A stretch of DNA of 64,000 nt from Clostridia bacterium. GTDB taxonomy: Bacteria > Bacillota > Clostridia > Oscillospirales > SIG627. Location: assembly GCA_017517325.1 (NCBI GenBank), contig JAFWZW010000004.1, forward strand, positions 1-64,000. The letters are read 5' to 3'. This document shows positions 7,319-15,678 of this stretch, piece after piece. The notes under the pieces are model-generated. The model was not told where the DNA came from. It was given only the letters and a program-made list of their open reading frames with translations, and ran no database searches. The position numbers were made by a program, and so were the translations under genes. How positions within the stretch are numbered: position 1 is the stretch's first letter; every line of letters begins with the position of its first letter.

Positions 7319-10300
7319 ATGTCAAGATTTATATACGAAGATGACATAGAAAAAGCGTTACTCGACAAGTTAGCCGCCGAGCCGTTTTGCTATGACGTCA
7401 TCACTTGTGATCCTTCGACATCATCAAAAGAGAATATAAACGACGGCACGGGACGCTCTGCGAAAACAGAGTGCATTTTGCCGCGCGTTCTTGAGGAATC
7501 TCTCTGCCGTATCAACCCCGATATTCCTGTCGAAAAACTGACTTCCGTAATCAAAGACTTGACTGCCGATTTTTCCGACTCCGACCTTGTTTCCAAAAAC
7601 TATGAGCTTTACAGCAAGATCCGCAACTACATAAAGATCCCAGTTCTCAAAAACGGGAAAGAGGATTTTGCCTTCGTAAAGCTGATCGACTTTGACAATC
7701 CCAAAAACAACACCTTTACTGCTGTATCCCAAATGTGGATCAAGGGGCGCTATAACTGGCGCAGACCGGACATTATTGTCTTTGTAAACGGTTTGCCTCT
7801 TGTGTTCATCGAGCTCAAAAACGGCATCGTCAAGGTGGAGGAAGCCTACCGCAAGAATCTGAAAAGCTACATCAAGGACATTCCCAACCTCTTTGCGTTC
7901 AATCAGATTTGTGTGCTTTCCAACGGTTTTGAAACCCGTCTTGGTGCCTTCAATGCCACCTTCGACTATTTCTTTGAGTGGCTGAAACAAAAAGAGGGCG
8001 AGAGAATCGACCGCAAAGCAATCAGCGAAAGTGGCGTTTCTGCCGACTATTTCGTTGACGGCCTCATGCACAAGGAAACCCTGATCGACTATATTGAGAA
8101 CTTCATCTTGTTTGAAAACAAGTCTATCAAGATCATTGCGAAGAACCACCAGTTCCTGGGAGTCAATAATCTGATGGAGTCTGTGAAGAATCGCAAGGAG
8201 CTCAAGGGTAAGTTGGGCGTCTTTTGGCATACCCAGGGCTCCGGCAAGAGCTACTCCATGGTTATGTTTGCCAGGAAAGTGCGCCGCAAGGTAGAGGGCA
8301 ACTTTACCTTTTTGGTGATTACCGACCGTGAGGATCTGGACAATCAGATCTACAAGAATTTTATGCGTACTGAGGTCATCGGCAACAAGGAAGAGTGCCA
8401 ACCGAAAAACGGCACGCAGTTGCGTGAGTTCTTGCAGACGAACAAATCCTTTGTCTTTACGCTGATACATAAATTCCGTTACGATAAGACCAAGAAATAT
8501 CCTGTCCTTACCGAGCGTGACGATATTATCGTAATGGTGGACGAGGCTCACCGTACCCAGTATAAGGATTTGGCTGAGAACATGAGAACGGCATTGCCTA
8601 ATGCAAACTTTATTGCGTTTACGGGTACTCCTTTGCTGGGTTCAAAGCGCCTGACAAATCAGTGGTTTGGTGACTATGTATCGGAATACAACTTTGCACA
8701 GTCTGTAGAGGATGGCTCTACTGTGCCGTTGTTCTACTCTCGACGTGTTCCGGAAGTGGGTCTACAGAACGATTTCCTCGACGATGACGTGGTTGATATT
8801 ATTGAGGACGAAAATCTGAACGAAGCCGAAACCCGCTTGCTTGAAAACTCTTCCTCTCGAATCTTGGAAGTTATCAAGCGTGAGGATCGTCTGGACAAGA
8901 TCGCCCGTGATATCGCCCACCATTTCCCCCGCAGAGGCTTCCTTGGCAAGGGTATGGTGGTATCGGTAGATAAGTTTACCGCTGTCAAAATGTACGATAA
9001 AGTTCAGCACTATTGGGCAGAGGAAAAGAAGGCCTTGGTGGCAGAACGCAACACCGCTAAAACAAAGGAAGAACGCGATCGCATCACCGGTATTATCAAC
9101 TTTATGGATTCGGTGGAAATGGCTGTCATTATTTCCGAGGATGCTGACGAAGAAACCAAATTTACTGCTCAGGGCCTTAGTATTTCTGCACATCGCGCCA
9201 AGATGAACGAAATCAAAGACGGCAGAGATATCGAGGATAGATATAAAGACCCCGACGACCCGCTGAAGCTCGTCTTTGTATGCGCCATGTGGCTGACCGG
9301 CTTTGATGTGAAGAACCTTTCTACCCTGTATTTGGACAAGCCTATGAAAGGTCATACCCTGATGCAGGCGATTGCCCGCGCCAACCGTGTGTATCCCGGT
9401 AAGCCCTGCGGCATCATCGTTGACTACGTCAACGTGTTTAAGTATATGCAGAAGGCCCTCAGCCAGTATGCAACAGGAGATGACGGGCAGGAATTCCCTG
9501 CAAAGGATATCGATAGATTGCTTGAATTGATCGATCAGACGATTGCTGAAACCGACTTGTTCCTGAAGACCTTGTCGGTAGATTTGGATGCTATTATTGC
9601 AGGTGATGACACCTTCGATAAGATGGAAGAACTGCGCAAGGCATATAACATCATCGTGGCTAATGATGACGACAAGGAGAAATTCAAAGTTCTTTCCAAC
9701 ACCTTGATGAACCTTCATGATGCATCAAAGCCTGAAGTATTTGAACTTGGCTGGCATAATGAGAAGTTTGGGCCCATCGCCTATCTGCACGGTTTGCTTT
9801 ACAACCAAATTGATGACGAGAAGATCAAACGCGCACGGCTTAGAATGGGGCAAGTTCTGGATAATAGTATCATTTCTCAGAAAGCCGAAGATAACGATGA
9901 TGGCTACGTTATTCACGGAACAAAGGTTATCGACTTGTCCAAAATTGATGTTGATCAGCTGAAACGTGAAATTAAAGTTGCTCCCTATAAGGCGGTAGAG
10001 ATCGATGACCTTAAGGCGTTTATCGATGAAGCGTTGAAGCAGATGATGGACAAGAACTGTACTCGTGACAAATTCTCCGTTCGATTTAAGAACATCGTTG
10101 ATCGCTACAATGCCGGTGGCTCTGAAAACGAGGACTACTATGAGCAGTTGCTGCAGCTGATCGAAGACCTCAAAAAAGAATCGGAAAGACCGAATTTAAT
10201 GGGTCTCTCCGAGGAAGAACTTGAGATTTTTGATTTGCTTATAAAGGGCAAGAACTTAACCAAATCCGAGGAACAAAAGGTTATTCTTTCGGCTAAGAAT

Positions 10301-10525
10301 CTGTTCAAGAAACTGAACGAGAATAGAAGCAGCCTTTTCGTCGTGGATTGGTATCGAGGCGAGCAACCCAAGGCGAGAGTAAAGAACGCTATCATGGAAA
10401 CGCTTGATGCAGACCTCCCCGACAGCTACGACAAAGAAGTGTTTATTGTTAAAACAGAACTTTTGCTTAATCACTTCATCGATATGGCTGTTCAAGGCTA
10501 TGGCTGGGTTGGAAGCGTGGCATAG
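7319..10525 (+). CDS. hsdR: Type I restriction endonuclease subunit
   Basis: HsdR is the ATP-driven translocase and nuclease of the complex. Across 1,068 residues the N-terminal PD-(D/E)xK nuclease is visible as RRPDIIVFVNGLPLVFIELK (about 148-168). The SF2 motor follows: Walker A TQGSGKSYS (about 303-312), the DEAH box VDEAHRT (about 406), the motif III-like FTGTPL, and motif VI-type residues around LMQAIARANRVYPGK. The C-terminal third is the helical HsdM-contacting domain. AAGGAG lies before the ATG. It is last in the operon and followed by a strong terminator. With intact M, S and R genes the system appears functional. Confidence 0.96.
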   Translation: MSRFIYEDDIEKALLDKLAAEPFCYDVITCDPSTSSKENINDGTGRSAKTECILPRVLEESLCRINPDIPVEKLTSVIKDLTADFSDSDLVSKNYELYSKIRNYIKIPVLKNGKEDFAFVKLIDFDNPKNNTFTAVSQMWIKGRYNWRRPDIIVFVNGLPLVFIELKNGIVKVEEAYRKNLKSYIKDIPNLFAFNQICVLSNGFETRLGAFNATFDYFFEWLKQKEGERIDRKAISESGVSADYFVDGLMHKETLIDYIENFILFENKSIKIIAKNHQFLGVNNLMESVKNRKELKGKLGVFWHTQGSGKSYSMVMFARKVRRKVEGNFTFLVITDREDLDNQIYKNFMRTEVIGNKEECQPKNGTQLREFLQTNKSFVFTLIHKFRYDKTKKYPVLTERDDIIVMVDEAHRTQYKDLAENMRTALPNANFIAFTGTPLLGSKRLTNQWFGDYVSEYNFAQSVEDGSTVPLFYSRRVPEVGLQNDFLDDDVVDIIEDENLNEAETRLLENSSSRILEVIKREDRLDKIARDIAHHFPRRGFLGKGMVVSVDKFTAVKMYDKVQHYWAEEKKALVAERNTAKTKEERDRITGIINFMDSVEMAVIISEDADEETKFTAQGLSISAHRAKMNEIKDGRDIEDRYKDPDDPLKLVFVCAMWLTGFDVKNLSTLYLDKPMKGHTLMQAIARANRVYPGKPCGIIVDYVNVFKYMQKALSQYATGDDGQEFPAKDIDRLLELIDQTIAETDLFLKTLSVDLDAIIAGDDTFDKMEELRKAYNIIVANDDDKEKFKVLSNTLMNLHDASKPEVFELGWHNEKFGPIAYLHGLLYNQIDDEKIKRARLRMGQVLDNSIISQKAEDNDDGYVIHGTKVIDLSKIDVDQLKREIKVAPYKAVEIDDLKAFIDEALKQMMDKNCTRDKFSVRFKNIVDRYNAGGSENEDYYEQLLQLIEDLKKESERPNLMGLSEEELEIFDLLIKGKNLTKSEEQKVILSAKNLFKKLNENRSSLFVVDWYRGEQPKARVKNAIMETLDADLPDSYDKEVFIVKTELLLNHFIDMAVQGYGWVGSVA

Positions 10526-10535
10526 AAAAAAAACA

Positions 10536-10564
10536 AAGAAAGCAGCCGCGAGGCTGCTTTCTTT
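10536..10564. terminator. Bidirectional terminator between hsdR and the integrase
   Basis: The stem AAAGCAGCC-GCGA-GGCTGCTTT, extended by AAAG/CTTT, has A/T runs on both sides. It serves hsdR on the plus strand and overlaps the end of the convergent integrase gene. Confidence 0.8.
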
Positions 10565-11978
10565 ATGCTTTGATATAAACTACGGTTTGGTTTTGGGAAA
10601 GGGTTGGCGGGGAAGCCGGGGTAAGGGGAACCGGAGAGAGGAGCATTTCTTCGGAGAGGCTTTCGCGGATGTGCTCCAGACCGGATGGGAGGTCCGAATG
10701 ACAACAGGACACCTTCGGGATCCCCGGGATCCGAAACTCCAAGAAGCCGTCTGTCTGCATCGTCACCACCACAGGATAGAGTGTTTCCTTGACCGGGTCT
10801 GCGCCACCATAGAGCTCATCCATCAAAGCCATCCCTTGGTGCTTATGTTCGTCCAGCACGTGGGTATAAGTATCCAGGGTAAACGAAACAGAATAGTGCC
10901 CCAGAATCATGGAGAGGGTTTTTGCATCCATTCCTTGCTCCATGGCACGGGAGGCAAAGGTGTGCCGCAAAGCGTGGAAAGTAAAATGTCGCAACCCTGC
11001 CATTTCTAATATTTGATTATAGTAATTCTTGAAGGTGCGTGGCTCCACAAAGCCGCCCGATGGATTGGTCACCAGATATCCGCTGGAAACGTAACTCTTT
11101 CCGGCAGTGAGCTGATCTTGGCGCTGAACCTCTGCCCACCCTTGCAGATCGGCAATGACCCCGGGAAGCAGAGGCACACTGCGGATAGAATTCTGAGATT
11201 TAGGCAGTTGCACCACGATCTCCGTGGTATTCCCTCTCCCCGAAGCAGGCCGTTCCATTTTGTTTAGCCGTGAGAGGGTTCGCCGCACGTGAAGATTCCC
11301 TGCGGCAAAATCCAAGTCCTCCCATCGTAGCCCCAACAGCTCCCCGAGTCGAAGCCCGGTAAACAGAACCAATCGAACAAAAACACCGTAGCGGTGGCCA
11401 TAGCTTGCCCGCATTAAAAGAAGTTGTTCGTCCCGGGTGAGGATCTCGATCTGAGGCTTGTTCCCTCGGGAAAGGTTAATGGCTGCCGCAGGATTAGTCT
11501 GCAGATAGCCTTCGTTCACCGCAAAGCTGAGTGCCTTATGTAAAAATAGGTTGAGATTGACGATGGTCTTGGGAGAAAGGTGCTCTGATTCTGCTTTGTG
11601 GTTATAAAACTGCTGAAGCAAACGAGGCGTGATATCCCGCAAAAGCTGATTCCCCAACACCGGCTTGAAATGCACGCGGATATAGCTTTCGTAGCTTAGG
11701 TAGGTGGATTGCTTCAAGGTATGCTTCATATAAACCTCAAGGCACATATCCAGCCACTCTCCCAAAGTTACCGCTTTGAATTTTTTGGGATACGTATCCC
11801 GCAGGAAAGACAGCTCGTGCAAAAGCCGCACGGCCTCTTCTTTTGTTTCCGCATAGCGGGAAATGCGTTTCGGTTCTCCGGTAGAATAATCGATTCCGAT
11901 GGTGATCCGGACTTCCCATCGCCCGTCCGCCCGCTGGCGGATGTTTCCTTCTTTGTTGGCTCTTTTGTTCGCCATCAT
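10563..11978 (-). CDS. Tyrosine recombinase / integrase
   Basis: This is a site-specific recombinase of the Tn916/phage class, predicted to integrate and excise the island at tRNA-fMet. The N-terminus is an AP2-like arm-binding domain (NIRQRADGRWEVRITIG). A SAM-like core-binding domain follows, then the catalytic domain with Arg (FTGLRLGELLGLRW), HxLRHTF, the LGH box and the Tyr in TLDTYTHV. About 90 residues follow that Tyr, a longer tail than usual, rich in Pro and Ser. The start at 11978 follows AAGGAG by 5 nt; an ATG 3 nt later is equally possible and an upstream GTG overlaps the ribosome site. It lies inside the island, over 8 kb from either att-like repeat, which is unusual for a tRNA-targeting integrase. 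Confidence 0.92.
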   Translation of the reverse strand: MMANKRANKEGNIRQRADGRWEVRITIGIDYSTGEPKRISRYAETKEEAVRLLHELSFLRDTYPKKFKAVTLGEWLDMCLEVYMKHTLKQSTYLSYESYIRVHFKPVLGNQLLRDITPRLLQQFYNHKAESEHLSPKTIVNLNLFLHKALSFAVNEGYLQTNPAAAINLSRGNKPQIEILTRDEQLLLMRASYGHRYGVFVRLVLFTGLRLGELLGLRWEDLDFAAGNLHVRRTLSRLNKMERPASGRGNTTEIVVQLPKSQNSIRSVPLLPGVIADLQGWAEVQRQDQLTAGKSYVSSGYLVTNPSGGFVEPRTFKNYYNQILEMAGLRHFTFHALRHTFASRAMEQGMDAKTLSMILGHYSVSFTLDTYTHVLDEHKHQGMALMDELYGGADPVKETLYPVVVTMQTDGFLEFRIPGIPKVSCCHSDLPSGLEHIRESLSEEMLLSPVPLTPASPPTLSQNQTVVYIKA

Positions 11979-11990
11979 ATTCACTCCTTT

Positions 11991-12059
11991 CGTAAAGCCA
12001 GGGGAACGGCTTCAAAGAGATAATATGCAATCGTGAGATGCCCTTTCCCCGGCTTTACG
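11991..12059. repeat. 15-16-bp inverted repeat upstream of the integrase
   Basis: Positions 11991-12006 (CGTAAAGCCAGGGGAA) and 12045-12059 (TTCCCCGGCTTTACG) are nearly perfect reverse complements separated by 38 nt. They occupy the divergent region between integrase and helicase, so they may form an operator or a leader structure. Confidence 0.55.
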
Positions 12060-12088
12060 GAAGTGTTTCCGTTGTTGTAAATTTGCAC

Positions 12089-12117
12089 TTGACACCTACT
12101 AAAAAAATTTGTATCCT
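12089..12117 (+). promoter_or_regulatory. Promoter of the helicase gene
   Basis: TTGACA, a 17-nt spacer and TATCCT lie 43 nt before the helicase ATG. Confidence 0.6.
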
Positions 12118-12159
12118 TATATTAAATAATAATAAAAAATACGGTGAAAAAGGTGCAAA

Positions 12160-14169
12160 ATGAAATATGTTGAAAATATCGTGAACGATGATTACCTTCA
12201 TTGGAAATTGGGATCGGTGCAAATCATTACTACTCCGACAGGAAGTAGAAAAACCAGTTTTGTTTTGACGAAACTCTTAGAAAATGCATACGAGAAGAAT
12301 AAGTTTTTAGTCTATTTTTGTAACAGAAGAACTTTAAGCAAACAAATCAAAAACCATATTGAAAATGAAATTTTTTTCCCAGGAAAATATAAAAGGAACC
12401 TTTTGATTTGCACGTACCAATATGCTGAAAGTGTAAAAGTTTTCCCGGCTTTTAAGGAACCCGAATCTGAAATCAGAAGGCCAAAGCAGCAAAAGTTCTT
12501 GGAACAGCGCTATGGGTACAATACGGATTTTAGAGTTTGTAAAAAAGATATTCTTTATTATGTTTTTGATGAAGCTCATTACTTCGTTAGCGATTCGTCA
12601 TTTAATAAAAACACATCGTATTGGAAGCGTTCTGACTTTCGGCAAAAAGACTCCATTTCGGTTTTTATCAGTTCAACTCCGCAGCCCCTTTATTTGTATT
12701 TGGGTCTTTCAAAAGAAGTGATGCAAAAAATTTTTATTAAAGCCTCAATACAACGTCAACTGATTAGGAATAAAAAGAACGAGTTGGAAAAACCAAAATC
12801 AACACAGGCTCTTGAGCTGATCGAAAGAATCACTGATAGCCAGCATATACTGGGATTGCCGAGCCGCTCCTTCTTTGATCGAAGGCTATATCCGTCACAG
12901 GTGGCTCCTGATACCATGCTGCCCTTACTGCAGTTTTATACAGAGAAGGAAAAGAGAATAAATTTGTCAAAACTAGATCATCCTCTTTCTTTTGCCATCG
13001 AATGGATGAATTGCGTTCTTGAAAACCAAAAAAGCTCCTCTACTTTTTTTGAGTATAGTGATAATATTTACACAGATGCTCCAAACTATGGCTACATAAA
13101 CGTTCGCTATTTTGAGCAATATGTTGAGCTTAATGGTATAATTAAAGAATCAACAAGAAAATGGTTGATTTTTGTTGATTCAGAAAAGGAAGGGCAAGAA
13201 TTAGACGTCGCTCTAAAGCAACAAGGGGTTGATTCTGTTTTTGTTTCGGCAAAGAGAAAGAATGTTGGTTTTCCCGAAGCAAAAAAAGTGCTTGAAGAAA
13301 TTGCGACCACTCAGAGTTTTTCCGATAAAGTATTGATTTCTACTAGTGTTCTTGACAACGGCGTTTCTCTGAACGCAGAAAAAGATTTTAATTTAGTAAT
13401 TTCTCAAACAGATCGAACAGCATTCATCCAAATGATAGGCCGACTTCGTGTCGCACACAATGCAAGAATTAATCTATACCTTAGAAATTTTTCTGCAAAA
13501 AAGATTAATTCTCTAAGAGCAAAGTATGAAAACTTGTTTTTTTTGATGATGGAATTTTATCTAGCGCAAACGAATAACTTAAATATCGAACAGAGAAATC
13601 GCATTGAGCAGAAACTCTTAAATATAAGGCCATTTGACATCTTGAGGCTGAAAGATAATAAAGATAGCACTATGGGCAGTATTTTTTCAAAGTGTCAAAT
13701 TAATGAAAATTTTCTTATTCATTGTCTTTACTCTCTGGCAAATCTCTATGAATCACTTTATCCCAAAGGGGATCCTGCCTCCCACGTAAAAAACCAATTA
13801 TACTGGATCGGAAAAGAATACTCTCCTGAAAACTGGGTCAACTACGGGGAGAGCAAATTGGCTTTGCAAAATCTGCTTGAAAGGTATCAAAAGAAAAAAC
13901 GTTTGCACAAGGATGAGCAGGATGAATTTTGCAGGAAGGTGATCGAGGTAATTCGCCTATTTCCAAAGCCATTGCTATCTCAATCAATGCGTTCTTTTTG
14001 GAAGAGGCATCTTTCCAAAAAAAACTGCGGAGAAGAACTGTTGCCCGGAAAAGCTTTATTAAATAAATTCTTCGATCAACAAAATCAACCCTATAGAATT
14101 GTTTCAAAGCAGTGGTACAAGGATCGCAAAACCGTTTGGGTTATCAAAAGAAAAGAAGATCAGGACTAG
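12160..14169 (+). CDS. SF2 DEAH-type helicase of a mobile element
   Basis: This is probably a nucleic-acid-dependent ATPase used in replication or transfer of the element. The 669 residues show a P-loop at about 23-33 (TTPTGSRKTSF), in which Arg replaces the second Gly of the usual GxGKT. A DEAH box follows (VFDEAH), then SSTP in the motif III position and the motif VI block FIQMIGRLRVA (about 420-430). The C-terminal 200 residues are helical and basic and match no domain I know. AAAGGTGC precedes the ATG. It lies directly upstream of the MobC-like and relaxase genes, with a terminator between. The altered Walker A is shared by some families with weak ATPase activity, so activity should not be assumed. 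Confidence 0.75.
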   Translation: MKYVENIVNDDYLHWKLGSVQIITTPTGSRKTSFVLTKLLENAYEKNKFLVYFCNRRTLSKQIKNHIENEIFFPGKYKRNLLICTYQYAESVKVFPAFKEPESEIRRPKQQKFLEQRYGYNTDFRVCKKDILYYVFDEAHYFVSDSSFNKNTSYWKRSDFRQKDSISVFISSTPQPLYLYLGLSKEVMQKIFIKASIQRQLIRNKKNELEKPKSTQALELIERITDSQHILGLPSRSFFDRRLYPSQVAPDTMLPLLQFYTEKEKRINLSKLDHPLSFAIEWMNCVLENQKSSSTFFEYSDNIYTDAPNYGYINVRYFEQYVELNGIIKESTRKWLIFVDSEKEGQELDVALKQQGVDSVFVSAKRKNVGFPEAKKVLEEIATTQSFSDKVLISTSVLDNGVSLNAEKDFNLVISQTDRTAFIQMIGRLRVAHNARINLYLRNFSAKKINSLRAKYENLFFLMMEFYLAQTNNLNIEQRNRIEQKLLNIRPFDILRLKDNKDSTMGSIFSKCQINENFLIHCLYSLANLYESLYPKGDPASHVKNQLYWIGKEYSPENWVNYGESKLALQNLLERYQKKKRLHKDEQDEFCRKVIEVIRLFPKPLLSQSMRSFWKRHLSKKNCGEELLPGKALLNKFFDQQNQPYRIVSKQWYKDRKTVWVIKRKEDQD

Positions 14170-14182
14170 TACCTGATCTTCT
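14156..14182 (+). terminator. Terminator at the helicase 3' end
   Basis: A 10-bp stem (GAAGATCAGG / CCTGATCTTC) has the TAG stop codon in its loop and is followed by TTTGTATTTTTTT. Confidence 0.85.
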
Positions 14183-14216
14183 TTGTATTTTTTTACATTA
14201 CTAACAGTGCTGTAAA

Positions 14217-14241
14217 GGAAGTGTCGGACAAAAACGCTTCC
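14217..14241. other. Inverted repeat, possible oriT hairpin
   Basis: GGAAGTG and CGCTTCC pair (one G-T) around TCGGACAAAAA. It lies 160 nt upstream of the MobC-like and relaxase genes, where transfer origins usually sit. No nic consensus is recognised. Confidence 0.3.
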
Positions 14242-14330
14242 TTGCTACCTTTTTCTTTCTCTGTGATATATTTATGTTTTTTGGTTGTTGCTTTGTTTTT
14301 GTTGTTTTTTACTATCATATTGAACCCTAT

Positions 14331-14358
14331 AATAATCTCTCCCGGAGGGGTTATTATT
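14331..14358. repeat. Inverted repeat before the mob genes
   Basis: AATAAT...CTCC-cgga-GGGG...ATTATT forms an imperfect hairpin ending about 40 nt before the mobC-like ATG. It could be an operator or part of oriT. Confidence 0.35.
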
Positions 14359-14399
14359 ATGTTGCATTAGTATTTTTTTAAAACAAGGAGGCACAGAAA

Positions 14400-14654
14400 A
14401 TGGAAAAAAGTAAAAAAATCACGTTTCGCGTATCAAGCGAAGAATATAGAAAAATTCTCGAAAAAGCGGATGAAAAGTATCTTTCCACAAGTCGATATGT
14501 TGCACAGTGCGCTTTGGTGCCCGAAGGGTTAACCAAGGAAATAAAACAAAGAATATTTTGGTCTCTTTGCCAAATTAAGGAGTTGGCGAGCAACTGCACC
14601 AAGGAAGAAAAAATTAAAGAGGAATGTGACGCAATATGGCGGTTTTTGAGATAA
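14400..14654 (+). CDS. MobC-like ribbon-helix-helix mobilization protein
   Basis: This is a relaxosome accessory protein that would bind the transfer origin and help the relaxase load. The 84-residue sequence begins with a basic strand (KKITFRVSSEEYRKI) and continues with a helix-turn-helix pair ending STSRYVAQCAL, the pattern of plasmid MobC and ribbon-helix-helix proteins. The start is set by AAGGAGG 8 nt upstream. The last codons overlap the relaxase gene, indicating coupled translation. The C-terminal helix is rich in Lys and Glu. The family assignment is from pattern only. Confidence 0.75.
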   Translation: MEKSKKITFRVSSEEYRKILEKADEKYLSTSRYVAQCALVPEGLTKEIKQRIFWSLCQIKELASNCTKEEKIKEECDAIWRFLR

Positions 14655-15088
14655 TTTCCAATCCCGTGGACACACAAGAGTCCCTTCAGAATTTATGTCA
14701 ATACATCCTTGATCCGCTTCACGAAAAATCAGATGGAACTTTGATTGGCGGGCAGTATTTGACTCCCACTTCGTCATTTGAAGAAATGCGGGAAGCTCAA
14801 ACGCTTTTTGATAAAGATTCCGGCCGTTTGGCTTATCACTTTATTATTAGTTTTGATCCCGGAGATCCCTTGATGCCGGAGGATGCTTTCACGTTTGCTA
14901 TAGAATTTATTGATTTCTTTTTTAAGGAATATCAAGTGCTTTTTAACGTACATACCAAACAGAGTCACCTTCACGTGCATTTTGCACTAAATCCTGTTTC
15001 TCTGCGAACGGGCAAAAAATTGCACGTTGATTATGAGTTGATCGGACGGTATCGAGATTTCATTCAAAAAAACATTGAGCTTTATTAG
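14636..15088 (+). CDS. Very short MobA/VirD2-type relaxase
   Basis: Relaxases nick oriT and stay covalently attached to the transferred strand. This 150-residue protein contains the family core: AYHFIISFDPGDP (about 63-75) and the metal-binding His cluster QSHLHVHFALNPVS (about 111-124), followed by RTGKKLH. The Tyr expected near the N-terminus is best matched by QYILDP. Typical relaxases exceed 300 residues, so either this is a natural minimal form or the C-terminal part has been lost. The frame stops cleanly 37 nt before the convergent small ORF at 15126. It overlaps mobC by 19 nt and has no ribosome site at a good distance, so it probably depends on coupling. Confidence 0.75.
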   Translation: MAVFEIISNPVDTQESLQNLCQYILDPLHEKSDGTLIGGQYLTPTSSFEEMREAQTLFDKDSGRLAYHFIISFDPGDPLMPEDAFTFAIEFIDFFFKEYQVLFNVHTKQSHLHVHFALNPVSLRTGKKLHVDYELIGRYRDFIQKNIELY

Positions 15089-15125
15089 ACCGAGAGGGGG
15101 AACCTCTCCCCCTCTCTCGCTTCTT

Positions 15126-15233
15126 TTACGGTCGTTTGATACCGCGGCTTACCAAATAAACAGTAGCGCCGATCAAGGCGCCTTCGGCAAACTGTGCCGC
15201 CGCGCCGCTAAGAAGCGCCAGCAAAGCCGTCAT
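15126..15233 (-). CDS. 35-residue hydrophobic small protein
   Basis: This short frame reads MTALLALLSGAAAQ, then a Gly/Ala-rich hydrophobic stretch, and ends RGIKRP. AAGGAGGTGATCCT sits immediately upstream, close to an ideal ribosome site, which is the main reason for calling it. The sequence could span a membrane once and end in a basic cytoplasmic tail. It is the last member of the minus-strand run amidoligase, amidotransferase, recombinase, DUF3846 and the 28-residue ORF. The function is unknown; a small membrane protein or a toxin-like peptide are possible. Confidence 0.5.
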   Translation of the reverse strand: MTALLALLSGAAAQFAEGALIGATVYLVSRGIKRP

Positions 15234-15248
15234 AGGATCACCTCCTTT

Positions 15249-15335
15249 TCAGAAGGTGCAGCCTGCCGTTCTGCCGATCTCGGCAAGACATAGAATTCCC
15301 AGGGTTACGGAGAATCCCAAAAAGACCCACTGCAT
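15249..15335 (-). CDS. 28-residue small hydrophobic ORF
   Basis: The frame encodes MQWVFLGFSVTLGILC, then LAEIGRTAGCTF. It is preceded by AAGGAGGTGATGGT, almost the same near-perfect ribosome site as the next small ORF 16 nt downstream. Hydrophobic residues 1-18 could form a membrane helix. Its stop overlaps the ribosome site of that next ORF, so the two would be translated as a coupled pair. It begins 4 nt after the DUF3846 gene ends. No homologue is recognised. Confidence 0.45.
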   Translation of the reverse strand: MQWVFLGFSVTLGILCLAEIGRTAGCTF

Positions 15336-15339
15336 ACCA

Positions 15340-15678
15340 TCACCTCCTTATGTAGATTTCCGGATATCGGAAGAGCTGGGTGAGTTTTGTAATTGCCTCT
15401 TCCGACAGAGCTTCAAAGCTTTCTTTGTTGGGTGGTGCCGAACACAGAAAGAAGGTTCCGGCGATTATATCATAGACCTCACCATTTTCATCCCGCAGAG
15501 CACGGTTCAGCGGCAATCCCAAAAGCTTGCCTTCTTCATTACAAACAAGGGCAACCGCTTCTTCAAAGGGAAACAAGGCCTGGATATAACCGCCCACTTC
15601 CTTTTGCATCGCTTCAAGAGAAGGGTCGATCTCTTTTACTTTCGGCTCCTTCATCGGTTCAATCAGTAATACCTTCAT
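15340..15678 (-). CDS. DUF3846 domain protein
   Basis: This 112-residue protein matches the DUF3846 pattern common in clostridial conjugative elements: a short MKVLLIEP start, SLEAMQKEVGGYIQALFPF, the core VALVCNEEGKLLGLPLNRA, and YDIIAGTFFLC. The biochemical role is unknown; the family usually lies beside DNA-processing or amidoligase genes in mobile elements, as here. It overlaps the 3' end of the serine recombinase by 20 nt. AAAGGT precedes the ATG. The C-terminal quarter (ALSEEAITKLTQLFRYPEI) is helical. It is probably cytoplasmic. Confidence 0.82.
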   Translation of the reverse strand: MKVLLIEPMKEPKVKEIDPSLEAMQKEVGGYIQALFPFEEAVALVCNEEGKLLGLPLNRALRDENGEVYDIIAGTFFLCSAPPNKESFEALSEEAITKLTQLFRYPEIYIRR

